NCBI RefSeq assembly: GCF_016623495.1
Contig: NZ_JAEHHL010000005.1
Span: 62,001-126,000, forward strand
Length of the DNA stretch: 64,000 nt
From: Thermohalobaculum xanthum
GTDB lineage: Bacteria > Pseudomonadota > Alphaproteobacteria > Rhodobacterales > Rhodobacteraceae
Direction of reading: 5' to 3'
The position numbers were made by a program, and so were the translations under genes. A model generated the notes under the pieces. The model did not search any database and had not been told where the DNA came from. It was given only the letters and a program-made list of their open reading frames with translations. Shown here piece after piece: positions 18,270 through 28,145 of the stretch (positions within the stretch are counted from its first letter, which is position 1; every line of letters begins with the position of its first letter).

Positions 18270-19202
18270 ATGAGCGCGATTTTCGACCTGCGGCCCGATG
18301 TGGTCCATGGCCTTGCCGAGCCGGTCGCGCCGGGGGTGCGGCGCGTGACCTGCGCCAATCCCTCGCCGATGACCTTCACGGGCACGCGCAGCTACATCGT
18401 CGGCCGCGGCGAGGTCGCTGTGATCGACCCCGGGCCCGACGATCCGGCGCATCTCGACGCGATCCTCGGCGCGCTCGAGCCGGGCGAGGCGGTGGCGGCG
18501 ATCCTCGTGACCCACAGCCATGTCGACCACAGCCCGGGCGCGCGGCGCCTTGCAGCGCGCACGGGGGCGCCGGTCTGCGCCTTCGGCCCGCACGGGGCGG
18601 GGATGAGCGCGGCGATGCGCGAGCTGCAGGCCGCGGGCTTCGACCTCGGTGGCGGCGAGGGGGCCGATCGCGGCTTCGCGCCCGACCGGCTGCTGGCCGA
18701 GGGCGAGAGCGTCACCGGGCCGGGCTGGCGGCTCACCGCGCTGCACACGCCCGGGCACCTGTCGAACCACCTGGCCTTCGCGCTCGAGGGCACGGGCACG
18801 CTGTTCACCGGCGATGCGGTGATGGGCTGGACGACGACGCTGGTCTCGCCGCCCGAGGGCGACATGGCTGCGCAGATGGCGACCCTGCGGCGGCTGGCCG
18901 CGCGCGGGGGCGACCGTCTCTACCTGCCGGGGCACGGCCACGAGGTAACGGCGCCCGCGCCGCTTCTTGCGCATCTGATCGCGCATCGCGCGGCGCGCGA
19001 GGAGGCGATCCTGGCGGCTCTCGGCGCCGCTGGCGGTGGCACGGCGAAAAGCCTCGCCGCTGCGGTCTACCACGACACCGATCCGAAGCTGCTGCCAGCG
19101 GCCGCGCGTAATGTCCTGGCGACCTTGCTGGGTCTTCTTGCCGAGGGGCGCGTGGATGTCGCCGGGCCGCTCTCGGCCGATGCCGAGTTCCGCCCCGCCT
19201 GA
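18270..19202 (+). CDS. MBL-fold metallo-hydrolase (LACTB2-like)
   Basis: The protein has 310 residues and starts at ATG 18270 after GGAAAGGG. The zinc-binding THSHVDH motif lies at 81-87, with further metal-ligand segments 'LHTPGHLSNHLAF', 'LFTGDAVMG' and 'LYLPGHGHEV'. The C-terminal winged-helix-like tail 'TAKSLAAAVYHDTDPKLL' is characteristic of the LACTB2 group, whose human member is an endoribonuclease. The substrate here is unknown. It is divergent from the EnvZ-like kinase with 61 bases between starts. Confidence 0.88.
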   Translation: MSAIFDLRPDVVHGLAEPVAPGVRRVTCANPSPMTFTGTRSYIVGRGEVAVIDPGPDDPAHLDAILGALEPGEAVAAILVTHSHVDHSPGARRLAARTGAPVCAFGPHGAGMSAAMRELQAAGFDLGGGEGADRGFAPDRLLAEGESVTGPGWRLTALHTPGHLSNHLAFALEGTGTLFTGDAVMGWTTTLVSPPEGDMAAQMATLRRLAARGGDRLYLPGHGHEVTAPAPLLAHLIAHRAAREEAILAALGAAGGGTAKSLAAAVYHDTDPKLLPAAARNVLATLLGLLAEGRVDVAGPLSADAEFRPA

Positions 19203-19215
19203 CCGGGTGGCGGCC

Positions 19216-20346
19216 TCAGCCGCGCGTGCTGCAGATGCCCTTGAGCGCGATCCAGTCGCGGTCGCTCAGCGCTGGCGTGAAGGCGCCGTCGCCGATGGTG
19301 TCGGCCGCCGCAGCCCGCCCGGCGCGCTCGGCCAGCTCGGGATGCGACGCGAAGTAGCGCAGCGCCAGCGGCGTGCTGCCGTGCTGCGCCTCGAGCCGCT
19401 CGAAGAACTGCGCGAATGGCCGGCTCGGCAGCCCGGCCTCGGCCAGCAGCTGCAGGGCGACCTCGTCGGCGCGGGCCTCGGCCTCGCGCTGGTAGCTCGC
19501 GTTCAGCGCCGCGTCGCTTGCCGCGGCGATGGCGCTGGCGCCGAAGATGTCGCCGATCAGCAGGCCCAGCAGGCCCGCCGTGCCCGCCGCGCGAAGCGTC
19601 ACCACCGTCGGGTCGCGATGGATCGCGTGGCCGATCTCGTGGGCCAGCACGCCCGCCACTTCCTCGGGTGTCGCGGCCGAATCGATCAGGCCTCGGAAGA
19701 CCAGGATCCGACCGCCGGGCAGCGCCACGGCGTTGATCATGCCGTGGTCGAGCACGTCGAGCCGCAGCGGGTAGGGCAGCCTGGCGCCGCCGCCCAGCCG
19801 CGCCGCCATCCGGTCGAGCGCCTCGCGTCCCTCGGCCTCGATGCAGAAGCGCGACGTGCTTCCTCCCAGGTCGAGGATCTGCGTGAGCTGCCCCACCAGC
19901 GCATCGCCCAACGCGCGCTCGCGCTCGGGCGGGATCATCAGCGCAAGCTGGCCCGCCAGCGCCGGGATCAGCACGAAGACCATCGCCAGCACCGCGCCGA
20001 CCGCGCCCAGGCCCCAGACGATCGCGCGGCGCATGCCGCGATGATCGACGGGGCGATGGTAGAGGTCGGGGCAGACCGTGGTGATCGCCTCGATCATGGT
20101 TTCGTCCGAGACGACGAGCCGCTCGTCGCTCTCGAGGTTTGGCACGATCTGCACGGGGCGGTCGTGGCGGGCCGAGACCGCCCTGAGGCTGGCGAGCGGC
20201 CAGTGGGTCAGCACCTCGTCGCGCATGGTGCGGATGATCAGCGAGCGCTCGCGAAAGCCCAGGATCACCTCGCGCGGGCGCGAGGACAGGCCGTCGAAAT
20301 ACCGCCCGTCCGATTCGAGCAGCGCGTAGCGCGTGGATTCCGCCAT
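19216..20346 (-). CDS. M48-family zinc metallopeptidase with N-terminal PH-like domain
   Basis: The protein has 376 residues. An N-terminal domain of about 85 residues ('YFDGLSSRPREVILGFRERSLIIR') resembles the small PH-like module found before some M48 peptidases. A single membrane helix follows at about 108-133, then the HEIGH motif (236-240) and the third zinc ligand region 'EAEARADEVALQLL'. It is likely a membrane-anchored peptidase. Its start overlaps the stop of the DUF898 gene (ATGA), so the two probably work together. Confidence 0.9.
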   Translation of the reverse strand: MAESTRYALLESDGRYFDGLSSRPREVILGFRERSLIIRTMRDEVLTHWPLASLRAVSARHDRPVQIVPNLESDERLVVSDETMIEAITTVCPDLYHRPVDHRGMRRAIVWGLGAVGAVLAMVFVLIPALAGQLALMIPPERERALGDALVGQLTQILDLGGSTSRFCIEAEGREALDRMAARLGGGARLPYPLRLDVLDHGMINAVALPGGRILVFRGLIDSAATPEEVAGVLAHEIGHAIHRDPTVVTLRAAGTAGLLGLLIGDIFGASAIAAASDAALNASYQREAEARADEVALQLLAEAGLPSRPFAQFFERLEAQHGSTPLALRYFASHPELAERAGRAAAADTIGDGAFTPALSDRDWIALKGICSTRG

Positions 20347-21746
20347 CAGACGCCCGCGCCGACGTCGAGGCCGAGCGCGTCGGCGAAGCCGCCCGCCTCG
20401 GTCGCCTCGTCGTGCGAGCGCTGGGCCACGCTGCGCAGAGCGTGGGGGTTCTCGATCTGCATGGCCTCGACCTTCCGCCGCAGCACGGGCTGCACCAGGA
20501 ACAGCTGGGTCAGCGCGTAGACAATCGCATTGATGGTCAGAAACCCGATCACGACGATCGCGACAAGAGGCACTGTTGCCGCGCCCAGCGAGAACCCGGA
20601 CGCCTCGGCCCCGGCACCAGCCCGACTCTCGGCCATGGCAAGAAGGGCTGCGGCCGACGGCCCGCCAAGGACGATCCACAGGCCCGCGACGGCCGCCCCG
20701 ACGATCGCGACCGCGACCAGGGTCGCAAGCGAGGTCGCGATGTAGCCGCCGACGGTGATGCCGAAGACCCTGAGGATCGAGACGTCGTTGCCGAGCGTCG
20801 ACTCGCCCAGCACGCGGTTGTCCCACAGGTAGCGGAAGCTGCTGATCTGGTAGGCGAAGACGATGAAGGACGCGACCACGAACCAGAGCATCATCATGAT
20901 ACTGACGGCGCCCTCGGTGAAGTCTTCGCTGTATTCGGCCTCGATCACCATGCCCCAGGTCACCAGCGCGAAGATCAGGGCGGTCACGTAGATCCACGAC
21001 CACCAGACCATCAGCCCCAGCCACGAGCCCTCCTGCTCGAACCTCTGGTCGCCGAACCAGGTCCGGTCGGTCACGTATTTCGCCTGCTTGAAATGCATGT
21101 AGGGCAGGGCCAGGCCGGCGGTGACGATGGTCAGCAGCCCCCACAGCAGCGAGCGCCAGGTGTAGCCCCACGCCCCCGGCTCGACGCCGAAGCGGATGCC
21201 GCGCCACCTCAGGCGCGACAGCATGTAGCGCCGCGCGCGATAGCTCGCCCAGAACCAGAACGGCACCAGCGCCAGCAGCGATACGTTCAGCGCGAGCGGG
21301 TTGCCCTGGAAGAAGCTGAGGTTGAGAAAGGCGAGGCCGGTGTTGATCAGCCCCAGATAGACGGCCAGCACCACCAGCGCCAGCAGGAAGCCCAGCAGTT
21401 TCTCGATGCCGGTGCCGGTGTATTCGATCGCATCGCCGTCGACCCGGATCGCGCTGGCGAAATAGCGCCGCAGATGCGTCACCATCCAGAAGCGGTAGAT
21501 GCCCAGCGTCAGCACCGACAGAAGCGCGGTCTTCAGGGCCAGCAGGAGCAACGAGCCATCATCGCGATAGCGCGCGCGGATGCTCTTGTCGCCGTAGAGC
21601 GCCGCGAGCAACGCCTTCTCGTCGACTTCTTCCTCGCGGGTGCGACGCCCGAACGGATCGGACGGCGTCTCCTGCTGCCCGCGAGACGTGTGATACTGGT
21701 CGAGGTCCCAGGACCTGCGGCGGGGTTGCTCCTTATCCTCGCCCAA
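20346..21746 (-). CDS. YjgN/DUF898-family multi-pass membrane protein
   Basis: The protein has 466 residues. A hydrophilic N-terminus of about 60 residues is followed by at least six hydrophobic segments. The DUF898 pattern is present: 'LKTALLSVLTLGIYRFWMVTHLRRYFA', 'PFWFWASYRARRYMLSRLRWRGIRFG' and 'YMHFKQAKYVTDRTWFGDQ'. The molecular role of YjgN proteins is unknown. Overlap with the downstream M48 peptidase is common for this pair and suggests a shared envelope quality-control function (inference). Confidence 0.85.
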   Translation of the reverse strand: MGEDKEQPRRRSWDLDQYHTSRGQQETPSDPFGRRTREEEVDEKALLAALYGDKSIRARYRDDGSLLLLALKTALLSVLTLGIYRFWMVTHLRRYFASAIRVDGDAIEYTGTGIEKLLGFLLALVVLAVYLGLINTGLAFLNLSFFQGNPLALNVSLLALVPFWFWASYRARRYMLSRLRWRGIRFGVEPGAWGYTWRSLLWGLLTIVTAGLALPYMHFKQAKYVTDRTWFGDQRFEQEGSWLGLMVWWSWIYVTALIFALVTWGMVIEAEYSEDFTEGAVSIMMMLWFVVASFIVFAYQISSFRYLWDNRVLGESTLGNDVSILRVFGITVGGYIATSLATLVAVAIVGAAVAGLWIVLGGPSAAALLAMAESRAGAGAEASGFSLGAATVPLVAIVVIGFLTINAIVYALTQLFLVQPVLRRKVEAMQIENPHALRSVAQRSHDEATEAGGFADALGLDVGAGV

Positions 21747-21880
21747 GGCTGCCTCCTTCAGGGCCGCGAATTATGGCGTCATTCGTGCCGCATCACTGTG
21801 GCGGAAATCGGGTCAGCCGCGCGCGAATTGCATCCCGGCGCCCGCGGCACGCGCCCCATGTGGTGCCGCCGACCCGGCGC

Positions 21881-23509
21881 TCAGCGCTGGTCGGGCAGGC
21901 GATAGCCCGCCTCCTCGAGCTGCCGGCGCAGCGTCAGTTTCGAGATCTTGCCCGTCGCCGTGTGCGGGATCTCGTCGACGAACAGGACGTCGTCAGGCAT
22001 CTGCCATTTCGCGAAATGCGGGCGCAGGCGATCGAGGATCTCCTCGACGCCGGGATCGCGGCCGGGCTTGGCCACGATGCAAAGAACCGGGCGCTCGTCC
22101 CATTTCGGATGGGGCACACCCACCGCCGCCGCCTCGGCGACGTCGGGATGGCTGACGGCGGCATTCTCCATCTCGATCGAGCTGATCCATTCGCCGCCTG
22201 ACTTGATCACATCCTTGAAGCGATCGGTGATCCGCACGTAGCCCAGCGCGTCGATGGTGGCCGCGTCGCCGGTATCGAACCAGCCATCGGCATCGATCGT
22301 ATCCGCGTCCTGCTTGAGATAGCGCCGCAGCACGCCGGGGCCGCGGATCTGCAGCCGCCCCTGGGTCTCGCCGTCCCAAGGCAGGTCGTCGCCGGCATCG
22401 TCGCGGATGCACAGTTCGACCGTGAAGGGCGGGTGGCCCACTTTCATCTGGACGTTGATGCGCTCGTCCTCGGGCATGGCGACGACCTCGGGCTTGAACG
22501 AGGCGAAAGTGCCCAGCGGCGAGGTCTCGGTCATGCCCCAGGCGTGCAGCACCTGCACCCCGTAGTCGTGCTGGAAGGCCTCGATGACGGCGCGCGGGCA
22601 GGACGATCCGCCGATCACCACGCGGTCGAGATGCGGCAGGTCGAGCTTCTGCTCGCGCAGATAGGCCAGCAGCGGCAGCCAGACCGTCGGCACCGCGGCG
22701 GTGATGGTCACGTCCTGCTCGAGCATCCCGTAGAGGCTGGCGGGGTCCATCATCCGCCCCGGCAGCACCATGCCCGCGCCCGCCATCGGCACCGAGAAGC
22801 CGGTGGACCAGCCATTCGCGTGGAACAGGGGCACGACCGGCATCATCACGTCGCGCGAGCTCAGCGCCAGCATGTCCGGCTGGATCATCGCCATGGCGTG
22901 CAGCACGTTCGAGCGATGCGCGTAGACCACCCCCTTGGGGTGCCCGGTCGTGCCCGAGGTGTAGCAGATGCCGCAGGCGTCGCGCTCGTCGCCCCGGTGC
23001 CAGCCGGCGTCGCCGTCCTCGGCCGCCAGCAGCTCCTCGTAGCACAGCGCGTCGGGCAGCTCCTCGGGCATGTGGGCGCGGTCGGTCAGGACGATCACGC
23101 CGCGCAGCTTGGGAAGCTTCGGCGCCAGCGCCGCCACGACGGGCGCGAGGTCGGGGTCGCAGATCAGCCAGCGGTCCTCGGCATGGTCGGCGATGTATGC
23201 CAGCTGCTCCTGCGCCAGGCGCGGGTTGAGCGAATGCAGCACCGCGCCCATGCCCGGCACGCCGTACCAGACCTCCATGTGGCGCGCGGTGTTCCAGGCC
23301 ATGCAGCCGACCACCTCGCCGGGCCGGATGCCGAGGCGCCTGAACGCCTGCACCACCTGCAGCGCGCGGCGGCGGACGCCCGCCCAGGTGGTGCGGGTGA
23401 CCGGCCCCTCGATCGAGCGGCTGACGACGGCACGCCCGCCGTGGTAGCGCGCCGCGTGATCGATGATCGCGGTGACGCGCAACGGCCAGTCCTGCATCAG
23501 ACCCTGCAT
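21881..23509 (-). CDS. AMP-forming fatty acyl-CoA ligase (AlkK/FadD type)
   Basis: The enzyme activates a carboxylic acid through an acyl-adenylate to its CoA thioester. It has 542 residues with ATG 23509 behind GGAGAGGAAC. The P-loop-like motif 'YTSGTTGHPKGVVYAHRS', the 'WGMTETSPLGT' motif and the hinge 'DRFKDVIKSGGEWIS' with a late catalytic Lys region 'TATGKISKLTLR' are all intact. The N-terminus MQGLMQDWPL fits the medium/long-chain acyl-CoA ligase group related to AlkK. It is divergent from a DMT exporter; no beta-oxidation genes are adjacent. Confidence 0.9.
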   Translation of the reverse strand: MQGLMQDWPLRVTAIIDHAARYHGGRAVVSRSIEGPVTRTTWAGVRRRALQVVQAFRRLGIRPGEVVGCMAWNTARHMEVWYGVPGMGAVLHSLNPRLAQEQLAYIADHAEDRWLICDPDLAPVVAALAPKLPKLRGVIVLTDRAHMPEELPDALCYEELLAAEDGDAGWHRGDERDACGICYTSGTTGHPKGVVYAHRSNVLHAMAMIQPDMLALSSRDVMMPVVPLFHANGWSTGFSVPMAGAGMVLPGRMMDPASLYGMLEQDVTITAAVPTVWLPLLAYLREQKLDLPHLDRVVIGGSSCPRAVIEAFQHDYGVQVLHAWGMTETSPLGTFASFKPEVVAMPEDERINVQMKVGHPPFTVELCIRDDAGDDLPWDGETQGRLQIRGPGVLRRYLKQDADTIDADGWFDTGDAATIDALGYVRITDRFKDVIKSGGEWISSIEMENAAVSHPDVAEAAAVGVPHPKWDERPVLCIVAKPGRDPGVEEILDRLRPHFAKWQMPDDVLFVDEIPHTATGKISKLTLRRQLEEAGYRLPDQR

Positions 23510-23675
23510 GGCGTTCCTCTCCAGCCTCGTGTTTTTTCGGAACTCTAGCAGGCGGACCGTTGCCCTCAAGTCCGTGCTTGCGCGCGGGCGGGCGGACGCC
23601 CAAAAAAGGCCGCGTGGGGGCGTGGAGCGTGCGGGCCGGTCAATGGCCGGTGCGCACAGGCGGGGGTGCCAGGCG

Positions 23676-24602
23676 ATGCAGGAAAGAACGGCCGCCGGGG
23701 CCGCGATGTGGGTTGCGGGCGGCATGGCGCTGATCGCGTTCAGCGACAACTTCATACCGCTTGTGGCCGACCGCATGGGGCTTTGGCAGTTCCAGGTGAT
23801 GCGCGCGGGCATGGTGCTGCCCGCGGTCTTGCTCGCGGTGCTGGCCTTCGGGCGGCTGCGGCTGATCATGCCGGTCTCGGCATGGCGAATCGCGGTTCGC
23901 AGCCTGCTGTCGATCGTGGCACTGATGATGTATTTCGCGGCGGTGCCGTCGGTGTCGATCTCGATCGCGGCTGCGGGGCTCTTCACCTCGCCGCTCTGGG
24001 TCGCGTTCTTCACCGCGGCGCTCCTGGGCGAGCGGGTCGGTCCGCGGCGGATCATGGGGGCGGCGCTGGGCTTCGTCGGGGTATGCATCGTGCTGGGGGT
24101 TGGGACCCAGCCGATCCGGCCGATGGCGATGGTGGCGCTGGCGGGCGGCGCGTTCTATGCGCTCAGCGTGATCTGGACCCGGCGTCAGTGCGCTGGCGAG
24201 AGCGCGCTTTGCATGTCGTTCTGGCAGTTCGTGGGCTTCATCCTGCTGGGGGGCTGCGGCCTTGCCGGGCTGCCGGTGCTCGAGGCGGCCTTCGGCGGGG
24301 TCGAGGGCGCGGACTTCGCGCTTCGGCCCTGGATTGCGCCCGATGCCACGGCCTTTGCGCTGGCGCTGCTGATCGGCGCCAGCGGGATCGCCGCCACCAC
24401 CTGCATCGCGGTGGGCTACCGCAGTGCCGAGTCGAGCTTCATCGGCATCTTCGACTTCAGCTTCCTGGTCTGGGCGCCGCTGATCTCGTGGCTGCTGTGG
24501 GGCGAGGTGCTGTCGCTGCGCGTGGCCTTCGGCATGGGGCTGATCGTCTTCGCCGGGATCATGGCGATGTGGTCCGGTCTGCGGCGTCCGGCCCCTGCCT
24601 GA
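23676..24602 (+). CDS. DMT-superfamily (EamA) transporter
   Basis: The protein has 308 residues with about ten hydrophobic segments in two EamA-like halves. The first half ends at the conserved 'LFTSPLWVAFFTAALLGERVG' segment and the second at 'FDFSFLVWAPLISWLLWGEVLSLRVAFGMGLIV'. Such proteins export or import small metabolites; the substrate is not predictable. I placed the start at ATG 23676; ATG 23643 is possible but has no better ribosome site. Confidence 0.85.
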   Translation: MQERTAAGAAMWVAGGMALIAFSDNFIPLVADRMGLWQFQVMRAGMVLPAVLLAVLAFGRLRLIMPVSAWRIAVRSLLSIVALMMYFAAVPSVSISIAAAGLFTSPLWVAFFTAALLGERVGPRRIMGAALGFVGVCIVLGVGTQPIRPMAMVALAGGAFYALSVIWTRRQCAGESALCMSFWQFVGFILLGGCGLAGLPVLEAAFGGVEGADFALRPWIAPDATAFALALLIGASGIAATTCIAVGYRSAESSFIGIFDFSFLVWAPLISWLLWGEVLSLRVAFGMGLIVFAGIMAMWSGLRRPAPA

Positions 24603-24626
24603 TCGCCGCGTCGCGCCGCCGCGCGC

Positions 24627-27600
24627 TCAGTGGAAATCGCGGCTGGGGAACAGCGCCTTGGCCTGTTCGCGCGGGTGGCGCGGGCGCGGCGTGGCACGGG
24701 CGGGCAGGCCGGCGCCCGGGGCCGTGGGCCCTCCCGGCACGGGGCGGCGCGCCTCGTCGCCGCGCCCGTCCGATACCGGCCCCGCCAGGCCGAGCTCGTC
24801 GAGCCGCGCCGAGAGGTCCTCGATGCGCCAGGCGATCAGGTGCATCACGGCCCCCTCGCGCTCGAGCCGCCCGCTCACTCGCAAAAGCCGACCCGCGATC
24901 ACCGCCCGGCGGAAGCGCTGGTAGACCCGCGGCCAGACGATGACATTGGCGACCCCGGTCTCGTCCTCCAGCGTCACGAAGATCACGCCCGAGGCGGTGC
25001 CCGGCCGCTGGCGCGTGATCACGAGGCCCGTGACCGTTACCCGCGAGCGGGCCGAGACCATCCGCAGGTCCTCCGCCCGGGCCGATCCCTTCAGGCCCTC
25101 GCGCAGCAGCGCCAGCGGGTGCGCCCTGAGGCTCAGGCGCAGGGCGCGGTAATCCTCGACCACCGCCTCGCCCGGCGCCTCGGCCGGCAGCCGCGCGGCC
25201 GGCTCGCGCAGGCCCTCGCCCTCGGGGAACAGCGGCAGCGGCTTGTCGCCCGACAGCGCCCGCGCCTCCCACAGCGCCTCGCGCCGGGATAGCGGCGGAT
25301 CGACACCGCCCGCGGCGAAGGCGTCGGCGCGGGCCAGCCGCTCGATCGATCGCCGCCCGATCCCGGCGCGGCGCCACAGGCTCTCGACATCCGGATAGCC
25401 GTTGCCGCGCGCCGCCGGGATCCAGCGGCCGTCCTCCTCGGGCAGGCCCTTGATCTGGCGAAAGCCCAGCCGCAGCGCGAAGCCGCCGCGCGCGGTGGGT
25501 TCCAGCGTGCAGTCCCAGTGCGAGTGGTTGACCGAGACGGGCCGCACCTCGACCCCGTGCTCGCGCGCGTCGCGCACGATCTGGGCGGGCGCGTAGAACC
25601 CCATCGGCTGCGCGTTCAGCAGGGCGCAGGCGAAGATCGCCGGGTGGTGGCACTTGAGCCAGGCCGAGGCATAGACCAGGAGCGCGAACGAGGCCGCGTG
25701 GCTCTCGGGAAAGCCGTACTCGCCGAAGCCCTCGATCTGGTTGAAGCAGCGCTCGGCGAAGTCGGGCTCGTAGCCGCGCGCCAGCATCCCGCCGACGAAG
25801 CGCTCGCGAAAGCTGCCGACCGTCCCGGTCCGGCGGAAGGTGGCCAGCGACCGCCTGAGCCGGTCGGCCTCGTCGGCGGAAAAGCCGGCGGCGACGATGG
25901 CGATGCGCATCGCCTGCTCCTGGAACAGCGGCACGCCCAGCGTCTTGCCCAGCACCTCGCGCAGCTCCTCCGAGGGGAACTCGACCGCTTCCTCCCCTGC
26001 GCGGCGGCGCAGGTAGGGATGCACCATGTCGCCCTGGATCGGGCCGGGACGGATGATCGCGACCTCGATCACCAGGTCATAGAAGCTGCGCGGCTGCATC
26101 CGGGGCAGGAAGTTCATCTGCGCCCGGCTCTCGACCTGGAAGACGCCCAGGGAATCCGCCCGGCACAGCATCTCGTAGACCTTCGGGCAGTCGGGCGGCA
26201 GGGTCGCAAGACGGTGGTCGATGCCGACATGGCTGCGCAGCAGGTCGAAGGCCTTGCGGATGCAGGTCAGCATGCCCAGCGACAGCACGTCGACCTTGAG
26301 GATGCCCAGCGCGTCGATGTCGTCCTTGTCCCATCCGATGACGGTGCGCTCCTCCATCGCCGCGTTCTCGACCGGCACCAGCTCGTCCAGGCGTCCCGCG
26401 GTGATGACGAAGCCGCCGACATGCTGGCTCAGGTGGCGAGGGAAGCCGATGATCTCCTCGACCAGCCCCAGGGTCTGCATCAGCCGCCGGTCGGCGGCGT
26501 CGAGCCCGATCTCGGCCAGGCGGGCAGGGGTTATGCTCTCGCGCGACCAGCCCCAGACCTGCCCGGCCAGCGCGGCGGTCACGTCCTCGGACAGTCCCAT
26601 GGCGCGGCCCACCTCGCGGATGGCGGCGCGGGCGCGGAAATGGATGACGGTGGCGCAGAGCCCGGCGCGGTGGCGGCCATAGCGCTCGTAGATGTGCTGG
26701 ATCACCTCCTCGCGGCGCTCGTGCTCGAAATCGACGTCGATGTCGGGCGGCTCGTTGCGTGCCTCCGAGACGAAGCGCTCGAACACCATGGTGATGGTCT
26801 CGGGCGAGATCTCGGTGATGCCCAGCGCATAGCAGGTCACGGAATTCGCCGCCGAGCCCCGGCCCTGGCACAGGATGCCGCGGCCGCGGGCAAAGGTGAC
26901 GATGTCGTGCACGGTCAGGAAATAGGGCGCGTAGCCCAGCTTGCCGATCAGCGCGAGCTCGCGCTCGACCAGGTCGCGGGCATGGGCGGGCACGCCGTCG
27001 GGATAGCGCCATTCAAGCCCGGCGCGGGCCAGCCGCTCGAGACGGGCCTGCGGGGACTCGCCATCGCCCTCGTCGGGATAGTCGTAGCTGAGCTCGTCGA
27101 GCGAGAAGCGGCAGGCCGCGGCGATGCGCCCGGCGGCGGCAACGGCGTCGGGGTGGCGGCAGAAGAATCGGGTCATCTCGTCGGCCGCGCGCAGGCGGCG
27201 CTCGGCGTTGGGCAGGGCCTTGAAGCCCAGCGTCTCGACCGTCAGGCGCTCGCGGATGCAGGTCAGCACGTCGGCCAGGCGCCGGCGCCTGGCGCGGTGC
27301 ATCAGCGGAAAGGCGGTGGCGGCTAGCGCGACGCCGGCCTCGGCGGCAAGCTGCGCGAGCGCGTCGAAGCGCGCCATGTCGCGCCCGTCATAGCGGGGAT
27401 GCGCACCCAGGTGGACCGCGCCCGCGAACCGGCGCGCCAGGCGCCGCGCCAGGCCGACCGTTTCGTCCGCGTCCGCCCCGCGGCCCAGCGGGTCGGGGGG
27501 CAGGATCAGCAGGAAAAGCCCCTCGCCCCAGGTCTCGAGATCGGCGAGCGAGAGCTGGCACTCCCCCTTGACCGCCCGCCGCTTGCCCAGCGTCAGCAGC

Positions 27601-28145
27601 CGGCACAGCCGCGCCCAGGCCGCGCGGTCGCGCACCAGTGCCACGACCTCGTGGCCGGTGTCGGTGAAGCTCAGGCGCGCGCCGGTGATCAGCCGCGGGA
27701 CCGAGCGGATCACCGGCCCCGTCTCTGGTTCCGCCTTCGGCCCCGCCCCTGGTTCCGTCACGGGTCCCGACCCGGCGGCCTGTGCCGAGCGCGTCGTCCC
27801 TTGTGCCGGCAGGCGGCCCTCGGGCAGGCGCGAGGACGGGTCGACCCGGTGCTGCGAGCGGATCCGGACGGCATGGGCCTGCACATCCGCGGGGGTGACG
27901 CCGGAGGGCTTGCGCGCGGGAGGGTGTTCCGGCGTGCCCGGGGGTGTGTTCGCGGCAGCCGCCTCGCGCGCCAGCTCGCGCAGCCGCACATGCGCGCGCA
28001 CCACCCCCGCGACCGAGTTGCGGTCGGTGATGGCGATGGCCGAAAGACCCAGCTCGGCCGCACGCTCGACCATCTCCTCGGGATGGCTCGCCCCGGTGAG
28101 GAAGGTGAAGTTGGTGGTGGTGACCAGCTCGGCGAAATCGGACAT
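24627..28145 (-). CDS. dnaE2: error-prone DNA polymerase DnaE2 (ImuC)
   Basis: The protein has 1172 residues and is the translesion C-family polymerase of the ImuABC mutasome. An N-terminal PHP domain starts 'YAELVTTTNFTFL'-like, and the palm motifs 'GRGSAANSVTCYALGIT' and 'NEPPDIDVDFEHERREE' carry the catalytic aspartates. The OB domain ends the protein. I chose ATG 28145; an in-frame ATG at 28262 would add 39 residues. Residues about 66-148 form a Pro/Gly/Ala-rich insert inside the PHP domain that ordinary DnaE2 proteins lack. A LexA box abuts the start, but imuA and imuB are not upstream as is usual. Confidence 0.95.
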   Translation of the reverse strand: MSDFAELVTTTNFTFLTGASHPEEMVERAAELGLSAIAITDRNSVAGVVRAHVRLRELAREAAAANTPPGTPEHPPARKPSGVTPADVQAHAVRIRSQHRVDPSSRLPEGRLPAQGTTRSAQAAGSGPVTEPGAGPKAEPETGPVIRSVPRLITGARLSFTDTGHEVVALVRDRAAWARLCRLLTLGKRRAVKGECQLSLADLETWGEGLFLLILPPDPLGRGADADETVGLARRLARRFAGAVHLGAHPRYDGRDMARFDALAQLAAEAGVALAATAFPLMHRARRRRLADVLTCIRERLTVETLGFKALPNAERRLRAADEMTRFFCRHPDAVAAAGRIAAACRFSLDELSYDYPDEGDGESPQARLERLARAGLEWRYPDGVPAHARDLVERELALIGKLGYAPYFLTVHDIVTFARGRGILCQGRGSAANSVTCYALGITEISPETITMVFERFVSEARNEPPDIDVDFEHERREEVIQHIYERYGRHRAGLCATVIHFRARAAIREVGRAMGLSEDVTAALAGQVWGWSRESITPARLAEIGLDAADRRLMQTLGLVEEIIGFPRHLSQHVGGFVITAGRLDELVPVENAAMEERTVIGWDKDDIDALGILKVDVLSLGMLTCIRKAFDLLRSHVGIDHRLATLPPDCPKVYEMLCRADSLGVFQVESRAQMNFLPRMQPRSFYDLVIEVAIIRPGPIQGDMVHPYLRRRAGEEAVEFPSEELREVLGKTLGVPLFQEQAMRIAIVAAGFSADEADRLRRSLATFRRTGTVGSFRERFVGGMLARGYEPDFAERCFNQIEGFGEYGFPESHAASFALLVYASAWLKCHHPAIFACALLNAQPMGFYAPAQIVRDAREHGVEVRPVSVNHSHWDCTLEPTARGGFALRLGFRQIKGLPEEDGRWIPAARGNGYPDVESLWRRAGIGRRSIERLARADAFAAGGVDPPLSRREALWEARALSGDKPLPLFPEGEGLREPAARLPAEAPGEAVVEDYRALRLSLRAHPLALLREGLKGSARAEDLRMVSARSRVTVTGLVITRQRPGTASGVIFVTLEDETGVANVIVWPRVYQRFRRAVIAGRLLRVSGRLEREGAVMHLIAWRIEDLSARLDELGLAGPVSDGRGDEARRPVPGGPTAPGAGLPARATPRPRHPREQAKALFPSRDFH
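27715..27761. repeat. imperfect 24-bp tandem repeat within dnaE2
   Basis: Two adjacent units (27715-27738 and 27739-27761) share GGCCCCG and CTGGTTCCG blocks and encode the repeated Gly-Pro-x-x-Glu-Pro segment of the low-complexity insert. This suggests that the insert grew by slippage. Confidence 0.6.

Noticed and set aside
16868-18385. Longer EnvZ-like kinase starting at 18385
   Set aside because: The extra 59 residues overlap the start of the divergent MBL gene and precede the first transmembrane helix without similarity; ATG 18208 is better.
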